A DNA stretch of 64,000 nucleotides from Methylobacterium sp. R2-1. GTDB taxonomy: Bacteria > Pseudomonadota > Alphaproteobacteria > Rhizobiales > Beijerinckiaceae. The first letter of the stretch is position 1. Each line of letters opens with the position of its first letter. This document shows positions 29,497 to 39,732 of this stretch, one piece after another. The position numbers and the translations under genes were made by a program. The stretch covers positions 276,966-340,965 of the forward strand of contig NZ_JACHWM010000005.1 in the NCBI RefSeq assembly GCF_014191355.1. Reading direction: 5' to 3'. The notes beneath the pieces were generated by a model. The model searched no databases. It was given only the letters and a program-made list of their open reading frames with translations, and had not been told where the DNA came from.

Positions 29497-30429
29497 ATGA
29501 CGCGAGCCTTCATCTTTCCGGGACAGGGCAGCCAAGCGGTCGGTATGGGCAAGGCGCTGAGCGAGGCGTCGCCGGCCGCCCGGCAGGTGTTCGAGGAGGT
29601 CGATGCGGCGCTCGGCCAGAACCTCTCGCGGCTGATGTTCGATGGCCCGTCCGAGGAACTGACGCTGACCGCCAACGCACAGCCGGCGCTGATGGCGGCA
29701 AGCCTCGCGGTGCTGCGCACGCTGGAGGCCGAGCGAGGCCTCGATCTCGCGCGGGACGCGGCCTTCGTCGCCGGCCACTCGCTCGGCGAGTACTCGGCGC
29801 TCGCCGCTGCCGGCACGTTCTCGATCTCCGACGCTGCCCGCCTGCTGCGCATCCGCGGCGAGGCGATGCAGCGGGCGGTGGCGCCGGGGGTCGGCGCCAT
29901 GGCCGCCCTGCTCGGTCCCGACCTCGCAACCGCGCGCGACATCGCGGAAGAGGCCGCGCAAGGCATGGTCTGCGACGTCGCCAACGATAACGGCGCGGGT
30001 CAGGTCGTGCTCTCCGGTCATCGGGAGGCCGTCGAGCGGGCGATGGCTCTGGCGCAGAGCCGCGGCGTGCGCCGTGCCGTCCTCCTCAACGTCTCCGCCC
30101 CGTTCCACTGCGCCCTGATGGCACCCGCCGCCGAGGCGATGCGCGGCGCGCTTGCCGAAGTGGCGATGAAGGCGCCCGTCGTACCGGTCTACGCCAACGT
30201 CACCGCCGGCCCGCTCACCGATCCGGACGCGATCCGCGACGCCCTGGTGACCCAGGTCACCGGCACAGTGCGCTGGGCCGAGAGCGTCGCCGCCATGGCC
30301 GAGGCCGGCGCCGACCGCTTCTTCGAACTCGGCGCCGGTAAGGTGCTGACCGGCCTCGTCAAGCGGATTGCCCCGAACGCCACCACGAGCGCGGTCGGCA
30401 CGCCCGACGACGTCGCCGCCTACGCCTGA
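29497..30429 (+). CDS. fabD: Malonyl-CoA:ACP transacylase
   Basis: Moves malonyl groups from CoA to acyl carrier protein to start fatty acid elongation. The 310-residue protein has FIFPGQGSQAVGMG at the N-terminus, the nucleophile motif GHSLGEYSAL, the malonyl-binding Arg region LLRIRGEAMQ and the catalytic His in SAPFHCALM. It is the first gene of a rightward cluster, fabD-fabG-acpP-fabF-mltG, with 30 bases to fabG. Confidence 0.96.
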   Translation: MTRAFIFPGQGSQAVGMGKALSEASPAARQVFEEVDAALGQNLSRLMFDGPSEELTLTANAQPALMAASLAVLRTLEAERGLDLARDAAFVAGHSLGEYSALAAAGTFSISDAARLLRIRGEAMQRAVAPGVGAMAALLGPDLATARDIAEEAAQGMVCDVANDNGAGQVVLSGHREAVERAMALAQSRGVRRAVLLNVSAPFHCALMAPAAEAMRGALAEVAMKAPVVPVYANVTAGPLTDPDAIRDALVTQVTGTVRWAESVAAMAEAGADRFFELGAGKVLTGLVKRIAPNATTSAVGTPDDVAAYA

Positions 30430-30459
30430 CTCCTCTCTCCGATCAGAAGAGCCGACACC

Positions 30460-31200
30460 ATGTTCGACCTCACCGGCCGCAAGGCCCTCGTCACCGGCGC
30501 GACCGGTGGGCTCGGCGGGGCAATCGCCCGGGCGCTGCATGCGCAAGGCGCGCACGTCGCGCTCTCAGGCACCCGCCGCGCGGTGCTCGACGAGTTGGCC
30601 GCGGAGCTGGGCGGGGAGCGCGTCGCGGTGGTCGAGGCCAACCTCGCCGACAAGGAGGCGGTCGAAGCGCTGCTTCCGGCCGCCGAATCGGCACTCGGCG
30701 GGCTCGACATCCTGATCAACAATGCCGGCATCACCCGCGACAACCTCTTCATGCGGATGAAGGACGAGGAGTGGGAGGCGGTTCTCAACGTCAACCTCAC
30801 CGCCGCCTTCCGCCTGTCGCGCGCCGCGCTCAGGGGCATGATGAAGCGCCGCTACGGCCGCATCATCGGCATCGGCTCCGTGGTCGGCGCCACCGGCAAT
30901 CCGGGTCAGGGCAACTACGCGGCGGCCAAGGCTGGACTCGTCGGCATGACCAAGGCGCTGGCGGCCGAGGTCGCCACGCGCGGGATCACGGTGAACTGCA
31001 TCGCGCCCGGCTTCATCTCATCGGCGATGACCGACGCGTTGAACGAGAAGCAGCGCGAGACGATTCTCACCCGCGTGCCCGCGGGCCGGCTCGGGACGGG
31101 CGCCGAAATCGGTGCCGCCGCAGTCTATCTGGCCTCGGAGGAAGCGGGTTACATGACGGGGCAGACGTTGCACGTCAATGGCGGCATGGCGATGTATTGA
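30460..31200 (+). CDS. fabG: 3-oxoacyl-ACP reductase
   Basis: NADPH-dependent short-chain dehydrogenase reducing 3-oxoacyl-ACP in fatty acid elongation. Its 246 residues show TGATGGLGGAIA (cofactor), NNAGITRDNLFMRMKDEEW, the catalytic Ser in IGSVVGATGNPGQ and YAAAKAGL with Tyr and Lys. It ends GQTLHVNGGMAMY, the usual FabG C-terminus. It follows fabD closely and is probably cotranscribed with it. Confidence 0.96.
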   Translation: MFDLTGRKALVTGATGGLGGAIARALHAQGAHVALSGTRRAVLDELAAELGGERVAVVEANLADKEAVEALLPAAESALGGLDILINNAGITRDNLFMRMKDEEWEAVLNVNLTAAFRLSRAALRGMMKRRYGRIIGIGSVVGATGNPGQGNYAAAKAGLVGMTKALAAEVATRGITVNCIAPGFISSAMTDALNEKQRETILTRVPAGRLGTGAEIGAAAVYLASEEAGYMTGQTLHVNGGMAMY

Positions 31201-31461
31201 GAATGTCCACAAAGAGGTGTTCCAACCGGAAAACCACGGCGATGAACGCTTTCTGAACCGCCACTCGCCAGAGCGGAAACCCTGTGTTAACACCCGGCTC
31301 AGCCGTGCAGGGGAGTTGACGGTTCAGCGGGTTGCGGCTTTTCCAAACCACGCGCGATCGAACACCGGCCGTCCCAAAAACCCCCGGAAGCGGGAAGGCG
31401 GCCACGGCGCTTTCGTCAGAAGCACACACCACCACGATCGAAAAGACGAGGACCAACAACG

Positions 31462-31698
31462 ATGAGCGATATCGCCGAGCGCGTGAAGAAGATCGTCGTC
31501 GAGCACCTTGGCGTCGAGCCTGAGAAGGTCACCGAGGCCTCCAACTTCATCGACGATCTCGGCGCCGACAGCCTCGACACCGTCGAGCTGGTGATGGCGT
31601 TCGAGGAGGAGTTCAACGTCGAGATCCCGGACGACGCGGCCGAGACCATCCAGACGGTCGGCGACGCGATCAAGTTCCTGGAGAAGAACTCCGCCTAA
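31462..31698 (+). CDS. acpP: Acyl carrier protein
   Basis: Carries growing acyl chains on a phosphopantetheine attached to the Ser of [12 protein letters not shown]. At 78 residues, strongly acidic, starting [19 protein letters not shown], it is a typical AcpP. A 261-base gap before it has no gene and probably holds its own promoter, as is common for this abundant protein. After the stop, a GCGGGG/CCCCGC hairpin (31717-31737) may weaken readthrough into fabF. Confidence 0.97.
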   Translation: MSDIAERVKKIVVEHLGVEPEKVTEASNFIDDLGADSLDTVELVMAFEEEFNVEIPDDAAETIQTVGDAIKFLEKNSA

Positions 31699-31820
31699 GG
31701 CGGTGTCGTTACGCGGGCGGGGTCGACAAGGCCCCGCGCGCCACCATGTTTGAAAACCAATCGTCCTTCGGGACGAACTATGAGTCCTTCGCGGACTTAG
31801 CGGATCGTTGGGATCAGGCA

Positions 31821-33083
<1,263 letters not shown>

Positions 33084-33175
33084 GGGCGACCGTCGTCCGA
33101 AGGCACACGGCATGTGGCGGTCCGGTCGCAGGCAACGCCATTTCGCCACAAAACGGCTTACACTGCCTCGCAAAA

Positions 33176-33196
33176 CGCCCGGTCTACGGCCGGGCG
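33176..33196. terminator. Rho-independent terminator after fabF
   Basis: CGCCCGG (33176-33182) and CCGGGCG (33190-33196) form a 7-bp stem, preceded by AAAA and followed by GAGATTTT. It separates fabF from mltG transcriptionally, at least in part. Confidence 0.75.
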
Positions 33197-33310
33197 GAGA
33201 TTTTGTGAGAGACGCTCAAGGTTCCGCCCGTCGACGCTCGGCTACGGCCTTGGCGACCGGGAAAAGGTGCCCTGAGCGGGGCGCCGCGAAGGGCCACAGC
33301 AGGATTCCGG

Positions 33311-34714
33311 ATGTTTCGCAGACGACAAGCTCCGCCGTCTCCGCCGCCCGCTTCCGAGGAGCCGTCGCTGCCGAACCGGCCGTCGCCGCGCAGCCCGAGC
33401 GAGGCAATCAAACCGACCGTCGCCCCTCCCCCGCCGGAGAAGCCTGAGCGCCGCCGCGGCGGCCTGCTCGCCACCATCAGCGGGTTCCTGACCCTCGGGG
33501 TCGTCCTGGCGCTCGGTGCCCTCGTAGGACTCACCCTGCTCAATCGGCAGGCCTCCGAGCCGGGCCCGCTCGGGGCCGACAAGGTCGTGGTGATTCCCAG
33601 CCGCAGCGGCACCTCGGAGATCGCTAGCGTCCTCGCTCGCGAGGGCGTGATCGAGCATCCGAGCCTGTTCGAGATGTCCGCCCGCTTCGGGGGCAAGGGG
33701 CCGCTCAAGCATGGCGAGTACATGTTCAAGGCCCATGCCAGCGTGAAGGACACAATCGAGACGCTGACCAATGGGCGTCAAGTTCAGCACGCCATCACCT
33801 TCCCCGAGGGCCTGACCTCCGAGCAGATCGTCGCTCGGCTCAACGATAACGATGTTCTGTCCGGTGAAATCGCCGAGACGCCGCCCGAAGGCTCGCTTCT
33901 GCCCGACACATACAAGTTCGAGCGCGGCGCCACGCGCCAGCAGATCCTCAACCTGATGCGCGCCAAGCAGCGCGAGGTGCTGAACCAGATCTGGCAGCGC
34001 CGCAGCGCCGAGGTGCCGGTGAAGACACCGGCCGAGATGGTGACGCTGGCCTCCATCGTCGAGAAGGAGACCGGTCGCGCCGACGAGCGGCCGCGGGTGG
34101 CGGGCGTGTTCGTCAACCGCCTGCAGAAGCGGATGAAGCTGCAATCCGATCCGACCATCGTCTACGGACTCGTCGGCGGACGCGGCACCCTGGGGCGCGG
34201 CATCCTGCGTTCGGAAATCGAGCGGGCGACCCCCTACAACACCTACGTGATCGAAGGCCTTCCGCCCGGCCCCATCGCCAATCCGGGCCGCGCGGCACTG
34301 GAGGCGGTTGCCAATCCGTCGCGCACCAAGGACCTCTACTTCGTCGCCGACGGCACCGGCGGCCACGCTTTCGCCGACTCATTGGAGGGCCACCAGCGCA
34401 ACGTGACCCGTTGGCGCCAGGTGGAGCGCTCCCGCCAGCAGTCGCAGCAAGCCGATCCAGGTGCCGTCGACAAGGTCGATCCGAACACCGCCGAGCCCAA
34501 TGCCGGCCCGGCCGGCGCCGCGCCGGGCCGCGCCTCGGCCTACGCACCCGGCTCGAATGCGGCCTCGGCGCTCGACGGTGCGACGACCGACGGGACGGGC
34601 GGAGCGCGGCCGAAGGCATTCGACGCCTCAGAGGGCACCCGGCTCGATCCTCTGCGCAACAAGACCTACGATCTCGGCTCGCCGAAAATGGTGCCGGCGC
34701 TGCGCAACCCGTGA
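33311..34714 (+). CDS. mltG: Endolytic murein transglycosylase MltG (YceG family)
   Basis: Inner-membrane lytic transglycosylase that cuts nascent glycan strands. The 467-residue protein has a cytoplasmic Pro-rich start, a single membrane helix (SGFLTLGVVLALGALVGLTLL, about 57-77), and then the LysM-like and YceG domains. Key motifs are FPEGLTSEQI, LLPDTYKFERG, the catalytic Glu in LASIVEKETGRADER, and QSDPTIVYG. The C-terminal 110 residues are low-complexity Ala/Gly/Pro, longer than in E. coli MltG. Its position after the fab genes is widely conserved. Confidence 0.95.
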   Translation: MFRRRQAPPSPPPASEEPSLPNRPSPRSPSEAIKPTVAPPPPEKPERRRGGLLATISGFLTLGVVLALGALVGLTLLNRQASEPGPLGADKVVVIPSRSGTSEIASVLAREGVIEHPSLFEMSARFGGKGPLKHGEYMFKAHASVKDTIETLTNGRQVQHAITFPEGLTSEQIVARLNDNDVLSGEIAETPPEGSLLPDTYKFERGATRQQILNLMRAKQREVLNQIWQRRSAEVPVKTPAEMVTLASIVEKETGRADERPRVAGVFVNRLQKRMKLQSDPTIVYGLVGGRGTLGRGILRSEIERATPYNTYVIEGLPPGPIANPGRAALEAVANPSRTKDLYFVADGTGGHAFADSLEGHQRNVTRWRQVERSRQQSQQADPGAVDKVDPNTAEPNAGPAGAAPGRASAYAPGSNAASALDGATTDGTGGARPKAFDASEGTRLDPLRNKTYDLGSPKMVPALRNP

Positions 34715-34790
34715 CGTGATCGCACCGCAGCCGTTCCTACGCCTGTGAGTAGGTGAACCGATGCTGCCCGTATCCGTCAAGCTGCCGCCG

Positions 34791-35543
34791 TCACCCGTGC
34801 GGTGCCGGCCCAGGCCGGGCTCGGAGAACCCCGCTCGGCAAGGCGCTCACATCGAGCCCATCGAGCGACGTGAGGACGAGGTCGGCGCCGGCCGTCCGCA
34901 GCAGGGCTTCGTCGCCGAGCCGGGCGATGCCAAGCCCCGCCATGCCGCCGGCCTTCGCTGCCCTGATCCCGGCCGGTGCGTCCTCGACGACGAGGCACTG
35001 GGCCGGAGGCACATCCACGGACCCGGCAGCGAGCAGGAATAGGGCCGGATCGGGCTTGCCGCGCGGCACGTCGCGCCCGCTCACATCGGCGTCGAACAGC
35101 GACAGCAGCGTGCGGCCGTCCGGCAGGATCACGCGGGCCAGCATCGCATCGGCGTTCTTCGAGGATGAGGCGAGCACCGTGCGCAGGGCCACCGCCTCCA
35201 GCGCCAGCGCGAGACGGATCGCATCGGGAAACGCTGTGAAACGATCTTCGGCAATGAGCCGGTCGATCACCGCCTGCTTCTTCTGGGCGAACGCAGCGGC
35301 ATGAGTGGCTGCCCCGGCGCCGCCGAGACGCTCCAGCGTCGCGCGCGCGCCCTCCAGGCGCCGCTTGCCCGCGACGTGAGCCTGATAGAACTTCGTGGTG
35401 AAGCCGGTCGGGTCGGCGAAATCGGCCAGCGCCTCGCGCCAAGCCTGTTCGTGTGGCGAATCGACCAGCACGCCATCGACATCGAAGATCACAGCCCGCA
35501 GAGCCCCTGGCACGGCGTCAGGGCGCGGAGGCATGGGTGTCAC
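34791..35543 (-). CDS. HAD-superfamily beta-phosphoglucomutase-like enzyme
   Basis: Probable conversion of beta-glucose 1-phosphate to glucose 6-phosphate. The 250-residue protein has the HAD nucleophile motif VIFDVDGVLVDS, the helical cap with substrate residues (TTKFYQAHVAGKRR), VLASSSKNAD (motif II Ser), GKPDPALFL (motif III Lys) and VVEDAPAGIRAAKAGGM (motif IV). Its start overlaps the end of the GH65 gene by 26 bases, which indicates translational coupling. That pairing is the main reason to prefer phosphoglucomutase over a phosphatase. Confidence 0.85.
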   Translation of the reverse strand: MTPMPPRPDAVPGALRAVIFDVDGVLVDSPHEQAWREALADFADPTGFTTKFYQAHVAGKRRLEGARATLERLGGAGAATHAAAFAQKKQAVIDRLIAEDRFTAFPDAIRLALALEAVALRTVLASSSKNADAMLARVILPDGRTLLSLFDADVSGRDVPRGKPDPALFLLAAGSVDVPPAQCLVVEDAPAGIRAAKAGGMAGLGIARLGDEALLRTAGADLVLTSLDGLDVSALPSGVLRARPGPAPHG

Positions 35544-37935
35544 CGACCGGCGGGCGGATCGCTCGCGTCACAGAAGGCTCGGCCGGCGACAGGCGGACGC
35601 AATCCCCGGCATGCCACAGGGTCAATTCCTCGCCCTCCAGCAGCCTGTAGGTGGCGGCGGCGTGGTCGAGTTCGGCCCGAACCGTCCGGCCGCGGATTCT
35701 GAGGGTGAAGCTCAGCCGCTTCCAGGCGTCGGGCAGGCAGGGGTGGAAGCTGATGCGGCCGCGCGTGTCGCGCATTCCTGCGAAGCCGTAGACCAGCGCG
35801 AGCCACGTACCACCGATGGCCGCGATGTGCGCGCCGTGCATCATGTTCCCGCCGATATCGGAAAGATCCATCGCCACGGCGAAGTTGAAGTAATGGATCG
35901 CCTTCTCGCGTAATCCGATCTCGTTCGCGACGATGCTCTGGATGCAAACGGATAGCGACGAGTCGTGGGTGGTCAGCGGGTCGTAATACTCGAAGTTTCG
36001 TCGCTTCGCCTCGTGGGTGAACTGCTCGCTCAGCAGGAACATGGCCAGCACCATGTCGGCCTGCTTGATCACCTGTGAACGATAGAGGTTCAGCGGGTGG
36101 TAGTGCAGCAGGAGCGGGTAGTGATTCTCCGGCGTGCCGGCGAAATCCCATTTCTCAAGATCGAGGAAGGCGTCGTCCTGCGGATGCACCTTCAGCCGCT
36201 CGTCGTAGGGCAGGTACATCTGCTCGGCCGCCTGATCCCAGGCCTCAGGTTCGTCCGGTTCGAGTCCGGTGCGGCGGACGAGGCTCGCGAAGCTGTCGGG
36301 ATCCTCGTGCGCCAGTCTCCGCACGGTCTCGGCGGCGTAGCGCATGTTCTCGCGCGCCATCAGGTTCGTGTAGCAGTTGTTGTTGACGATGGCCGTGTAC
36401 TCGTCCGGCCCGGTCACGCCGTGGATGCAGAAGCGGCCCCCCATGCGCTCGGAGAAGAAGCCGAGGTCGCACCATAGGCGTGCGGTCTCGACGAGGATCT
36501 CGGCGCCGTAACGGCAGAGAAAATCGGTGTCACCGCTGACTTCGACGTACTGGCGAAGGGCGAAAGCGATGTCGGCGTTGATGTGATACTGGGCCGTCCC
36601 CGCCGCATAGTAAGCGGACGCCTCCCGCCCGTTGATCGTCCGCCAGGGGAACATCGCGCCGCGATGCCCGAGTTCGCGCGCCCGGTCGCGGGCGTTGTCG
36701 AGCATGTCGTAGCGGACCTTGAGCAGGCTGCGCGCCATAGGGGGGTTAGTGTAGATCAGGAACGGCAGGACGTAGATCTCGGTGTCCCAGAAGTAGTGCC
36801 CTTCGTAGGTCCGCCCGGTCAGGCCTCGAGCGGGGATGCCGTGTCCCTCCGCCCGCTCCGAGGCTTGCATCAACTGAAACAAGTTCCAGCGGATCGCCTG
36901 TTGCGTCCGCGGGTTCGCAGCGTCCACCATCACGTCGGCGCGTTGCCAGAACCGGTCGACATCGGCGTGCTGGCGAGCGCGGATCGATGCGAAGCCGGTC
37001 TCGATGGCACGGTCGAGTGTGCACGCCACCTGGGACCGGATCGGCTCGGGCGCCGCCGTGCCGGAGTAGTGGTAGCTCAAGTATTTGTGGATGCGGATCG
37101 TTTGGCCCGGCGCGACGGTGCCCTGGAAAACGACACGGGCGAGATCGTCGGTGCAGGTTGCCTGGGTGCCAAGTGGGCAATCGGCCGCGATGACGTGATC
37201 CATGCCGCAGCCCAGCACCAGCCCGGAACTGGCGGTGCGATAGCTGAGGATCGCGCGCAGAGCCTCGGCCTGAAATCCGTTCGGATGCAGGACGCGGCCG
37301 ACGAATCCCTCCGCCAAGCGCGGGTCGCTGGTGTCGGCGGTAAGCGGCTGGTCGTTCCGGAGTTCGGACGCGATCACCACCTCCGCCTCCGCATCCTCCG
37401 TCGTGAGCTCGTAGGCGAGCGCAGCGAGGTGGCGGTGCGCGAGGGAGACGAGACGCAACGTCCGCAGGCGAAGGCGTTTGCCCGCCGGCGTCATCCAGGT
37501 CACGTCCCGGTTCAGGGTTCCGGTTCGGAAATCGAGGGTGCGCCGATATGACAGGATTTCGGCTTCCGCCAGGATGAAGGGCTCATCATCGACGGAGAGC
37601 GACATGACCGTCCCATCGGGACAATTCAGGATGCTCTGTCCGACCGTAGGAAAGCCGTAGGCGCGCTCACCGTACGAGATTGGGCGATGCTCGTAGAAGC
37701 CGTTGAGATAGGTGCCCGCCTCCCGAACCGGCGTTCCCTCATCGGCGATCCCGCGCATCCCGAGATAGCCGTTCGACAGGGCGAACATCGTTTCCGCCTG
37801 CCCGGTGAAGTCGCGCACCAGTTCCCGCACGTAGCGGACGGCCTCAATGGCCCATGGGTTCGGGGGAAAGATGTCGGTTGGTGGATTCAGACGCGGGCGC
37901 AGCATCGATCGTCCGTTCGCTCCGTCTCGGGACAT
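35518..37935 (-). CDS. Glycoside hydrolase family 65 disaccharide phosphorylase
   Basis: GH65 enzymes phosphorolyse maltose, trehalose, kojibiose or similar alpha-glucosides to beta-glucose 1-phosphate and glucose. The 805-residue protein has the N-terminal super-sandwich domain (ETMFALSNGYLGMRG, GTYLNGFYE) and the (alpha/alpha)6 barrel with GRTYEGHYFWDTEIY. The catalytic Glu is in HGVTGPDEYTAIVNNN, and phosphate-binding THDSSLS is near the end. ATG 37935 is chosen; the open frame before it is Arg-rich. The exact disaccharide cannot be read from the sequence. It forms an operon with the overlapping HAD gene. Confidence 0.9.
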   Translation of the reverse strand: MSRDGANGRSMLRPRLNPPTDIFPPNPWAIEAVRYVRELVRDFTGQAETMFALSNGYLGMRGIADEGTPVREAGTYLNGFYEHRPISYGERAYGFPTVGQSILNCPDGTVMSLSVDDEPFILAEAEILSYRRTLDFRTGTLNRDVTWMTPAGKRLRLRTLRLVSLAHRHLAALAYELTTEDAEAEVVIASELRNDQPLTADTSDPRLAEGFVGRVLHPNGFQAEALRAILSYRTASSGLVLGCGMDHVIAADCPLGTQATCTDDLARVVFQGTVAPGQTIRIHKYLSYHYSGTAAPEPIRSQVACTLDRAIETGFASIRARQHADVDRFWQRADVMVDAANPRTQQAIRWNLFQLMQASERAEGHGIPARGLTGRTYEGHYFWDTEIYVLPFLIYTNPPMARSLLKVRYDMLDNARDRARELGHRGAMFPWRTINGREASAYYAAGTAQYHINADIAFALRQYVEVSGDTDFLCRYGAEILVETARLWCDLGFFSERMGGRFCIHGVTGPDEYTAIVNNNCYTNLMARENMRYAAETVRRLAHEDPDSFASLVRRTGLEPDEPEAWDQAAEQMYLPYDERLKVHPQDDAFLDLEKWDFAGTPENHYPLLLHYHPLNLYRSQVIKQADMVLAMFLLSEQFTHEAKRRNFEYYDPLTTHDSSLSVCIQSIVANEIGLREKAIHYFNFAVAMDLSDIGGNMMHGAHIAAIGGTWLALVYGFAGMRDTRGRISFHPCLPDAWKRLSFTLRIRGRTVRAELDHAAATYRLLEGEELTLWHAGDCVRLSPAEPSVTRAIRPPVGDTHASAP

Positions 37936-38396
37936 GCCGGCTCGACGGCCTCGTTGCCGACGAAGGGCCAATCCGGTCCCGGCTCGCCGGCCCCGAAGGT
38001 TTTCCGCCTGCCTGAAGCGATCGGGCTGGCACGCCCATGACGGACGGGGACGGAGACGGCGCAGCTTGCGGAAATGCAACCTGAGCAGCGTCGATCCTGG
38101 CGCCATTCACGATATTAGCCGCTCACAACCGATGATCTCATACAATCAACGCAACCATACGGTGTCAACATCTGTTGACGATCGAACATTCCGGCAATTG
38201 CGGTCGGACACTGTCTGAATTTATCATTTGTTATGAGATAGTTGTCAAAATTTACTCTCAGAAATCGTCGCGACAGCTTCAAAAATGGGTCTATCATTTG
38301 CTTAACTATAGAAAATATTGAAATCCTAAGGAGGGCTCGGGCGACGCCGTCACACCCACTTGGCCATGCACGCAGCCGATGGATGGAGCAGATCCG
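37936..38396. other. AT-rich divergent control region between GH65 and ackA operons
   Basis: From about 38105 to 38335 the sequence is strongly AT-rich, in sharp contrast to both flanking operons. It includes a perfect palindrome (listed separately) and two similar ATCATTTG motifs (about 38222 and 38292) followed by TTATGAGATAG and CTTAACTATAG. A perfect Shine-Dalgarno-like TAAGGAGGG at about 38327 has no start codon at working distance. The two divergent promoters probably lie here. Confidence 0.5.
38164..38179. promoter_or_regulatory. Perfect palindrome, candidate operator
   Basis: GTCAACATCTGTTGAC: seven-base arms with a two-base centre, lying in the AT-rich divergent region. It has the size and symmetry of a dimeric repressor or activator site. 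The cognate regulator is not encoded next door. Confidence 0.5.
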
Positions 38397-38528
38397 ATGG
38401 AGTTCCGCATCTCACTGTCCGGGGATGTCCCTAGCCGCCGACATGTGAGGCGCAACGCCGGGTCGGGGCGGGCGACATCGACGATTCCGGCACAGCCGGC
38501 CCGAGGGGCGGCTTCGGCGCGGGGCTGA
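38397..38528 (+). CDS. Possible 43-residue upstream ORF of ackA
   Basis: Frame MEFRISLSGDVPSRRHV and so on, ending at TGA 38526-38528, one base before the ackA ATG. GGAG sits about 8 bases upstream of its ATG. The close stop-start junction would allow translational coupling to ackA. The peptide is basic and low-complexity with no family match, so coding status is uncertain. Confidence 0.35.
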   Translation: MEFRISLSGDVPSRRHVRRNAGSGRATSTIPAQPARGAASARG

Positions 38529-38529
38529 G

Positions 38530-39732
38530 ATGAGCGACAGCATCCTGGTGGTGAATGCGGGCAGCTCGTCGATCAAGTTCAAGCTGTACGGCATCGACGA
38601 TACGGACCTCATGCCCCTTCTGAGCGGAGGGATGAGCGGCATCGGCAGCGCGCCTCTGTTGACGGTGAAGGATGCGAGCGGAGCCGTCTTGGAAGAGCGC
38701 CACTTGGAGGCGAGCGACGTGCCCGACGTCTCGGCGGCGCAGCATCACCTTGCCGACTGGTTCACCCACCATCACGGCACGGAATCGATCATCGCCGTCG
38801 GGCACCGGGTGGTCCATGGCGGACCGGCCTTCGCGGAGCCGGTGCTGATCGATGACGCGGTGCTGCGGACGCTCGAAACCTTCATCCCGCTTGCGCCGCT
38901 GCACCAGCTCGGCAACCTCGATCCGATCCGGGTTCTGCGGCAGCGCCGACCCGATCTGCCGCAGGTCGCCTGTTTCGACACCGCCTTCCATCGCGGCCAT
39001 CCGGAACTGACCGATCGCTTCGCCCTGCCCCGCTTCCTCCATGACGAGGGCGTACGGCGCTACGGCTTCCACGGCCTGTCCTACGAATATGTCGCCGGAC
39101 GCCTTCGGGATCTGGCGCCGGAGACGGCGGATGGGCGCGTGCTGGTGGCTCATCTCGGCTCCGGCGCCTCGCTCTGCGCCCTGAAGGAGGGTCAGAGCCA
39201 GGAAACCACCATGAGCTTCACCGCCCTCGACGGCGTGCCCATGGGCACGCGCTGCGGCGCGCTCGATCCCGGCGCCGTGCTTCACCTCATTGAGCACAAG
39301 GGCATGACCCCGGCCGAGGTCGGGCACATGCTGTACCACGAGAGCGGACTGCTCGGACTGTCCGGGCTCAGCAACGACGTGCGGACGCTGCTGGCGAGCG
39401 ATCGGCCCGAGGCCGCCCTGGCCGTGGCCTTCTTCTGCCGGCGGGTGGCGCAGGCCGCGGCCGCGCTCGCCGTGACACTCGGCGGCCTCGACGCCTTCGT
39501 GTTCACCGCCGGGATCGGCGAGAACGCGCCCGAGATCCGGCGGCGCATCGTCGCCGATTTGGGCTGGGCCGGTTTGATCCTGAGCAATGACGCCAACCGG
39601 TCCGGCGTCGCAAGACTCGATGCACCGGGAAGCCGGGCGCAGATCTGGATCATCCCGACCGACGAAGAGTGCATGATCGCGAGACACACGATGCGTCTGC
39701 CGGGCCGGACCGCGCCGGGAGCGACGGCATGA
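38530..39732 (+). CDS. ackA: Acetate kinase
   Basis: Interconverts acetyl phosphate and ADP with acetate and ATP. The 400-residue protein has VVNAGSSSIKFKLY at the N-terminus, GHRVVHGGPAF, the catalytic Asp in CFDTAFH, LAHLGSGAS and FTAGIGENAPEIRR. It is first in a tight rightward operon: its stop overlaps the hlyD start (ATGA). Together with phosphoketolase at the operon's end it completes a route from sugar phosphates to acetate with ATP gain. Confidence 0.95.
   Translation: MSDSILVVNAGSSSIKFKLYGIDDTDLMPLLSGGMSGIGSAPLLTVKDASGAVLEERHLEASDVPDVSAAQHHLADWFTHHHGTESIIAVGHRVVHGGPAFAEPVLIDDAVLRTLETFIPLAPLHQLGNLDPIRVLRQRRPDLPQVACFDTAFHRGHPELTDRFALPRFLHDEGVRRYGFHGLSYEYVAGRLRDLAPETADGRVLVAHLGSGASLCALKEGQSQETTMSFTALDGVPMGTRCGALDPGAVLHLIEHKGMTPAEVGHMLYHESGLLGLSGLSNDVRTLLASDRPEAALAVAFFCRRVAQAAAALAVTLGGLDAFVFTAGIGENAPEIRRRIVADLGWAGLILSNDANRSGVARLDAPGSRAQIWIIPTDEECMIARHTMRLPGRTAPGATA

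Noticed and set aside
38327..38335. Perfect Shine-Dalgarno-like TAAGGAGGG upstream of ackA
   Set aside because: No start codon lies within working distance, and the next ATGs give frames with no support from it, so it was not used to call a gene.
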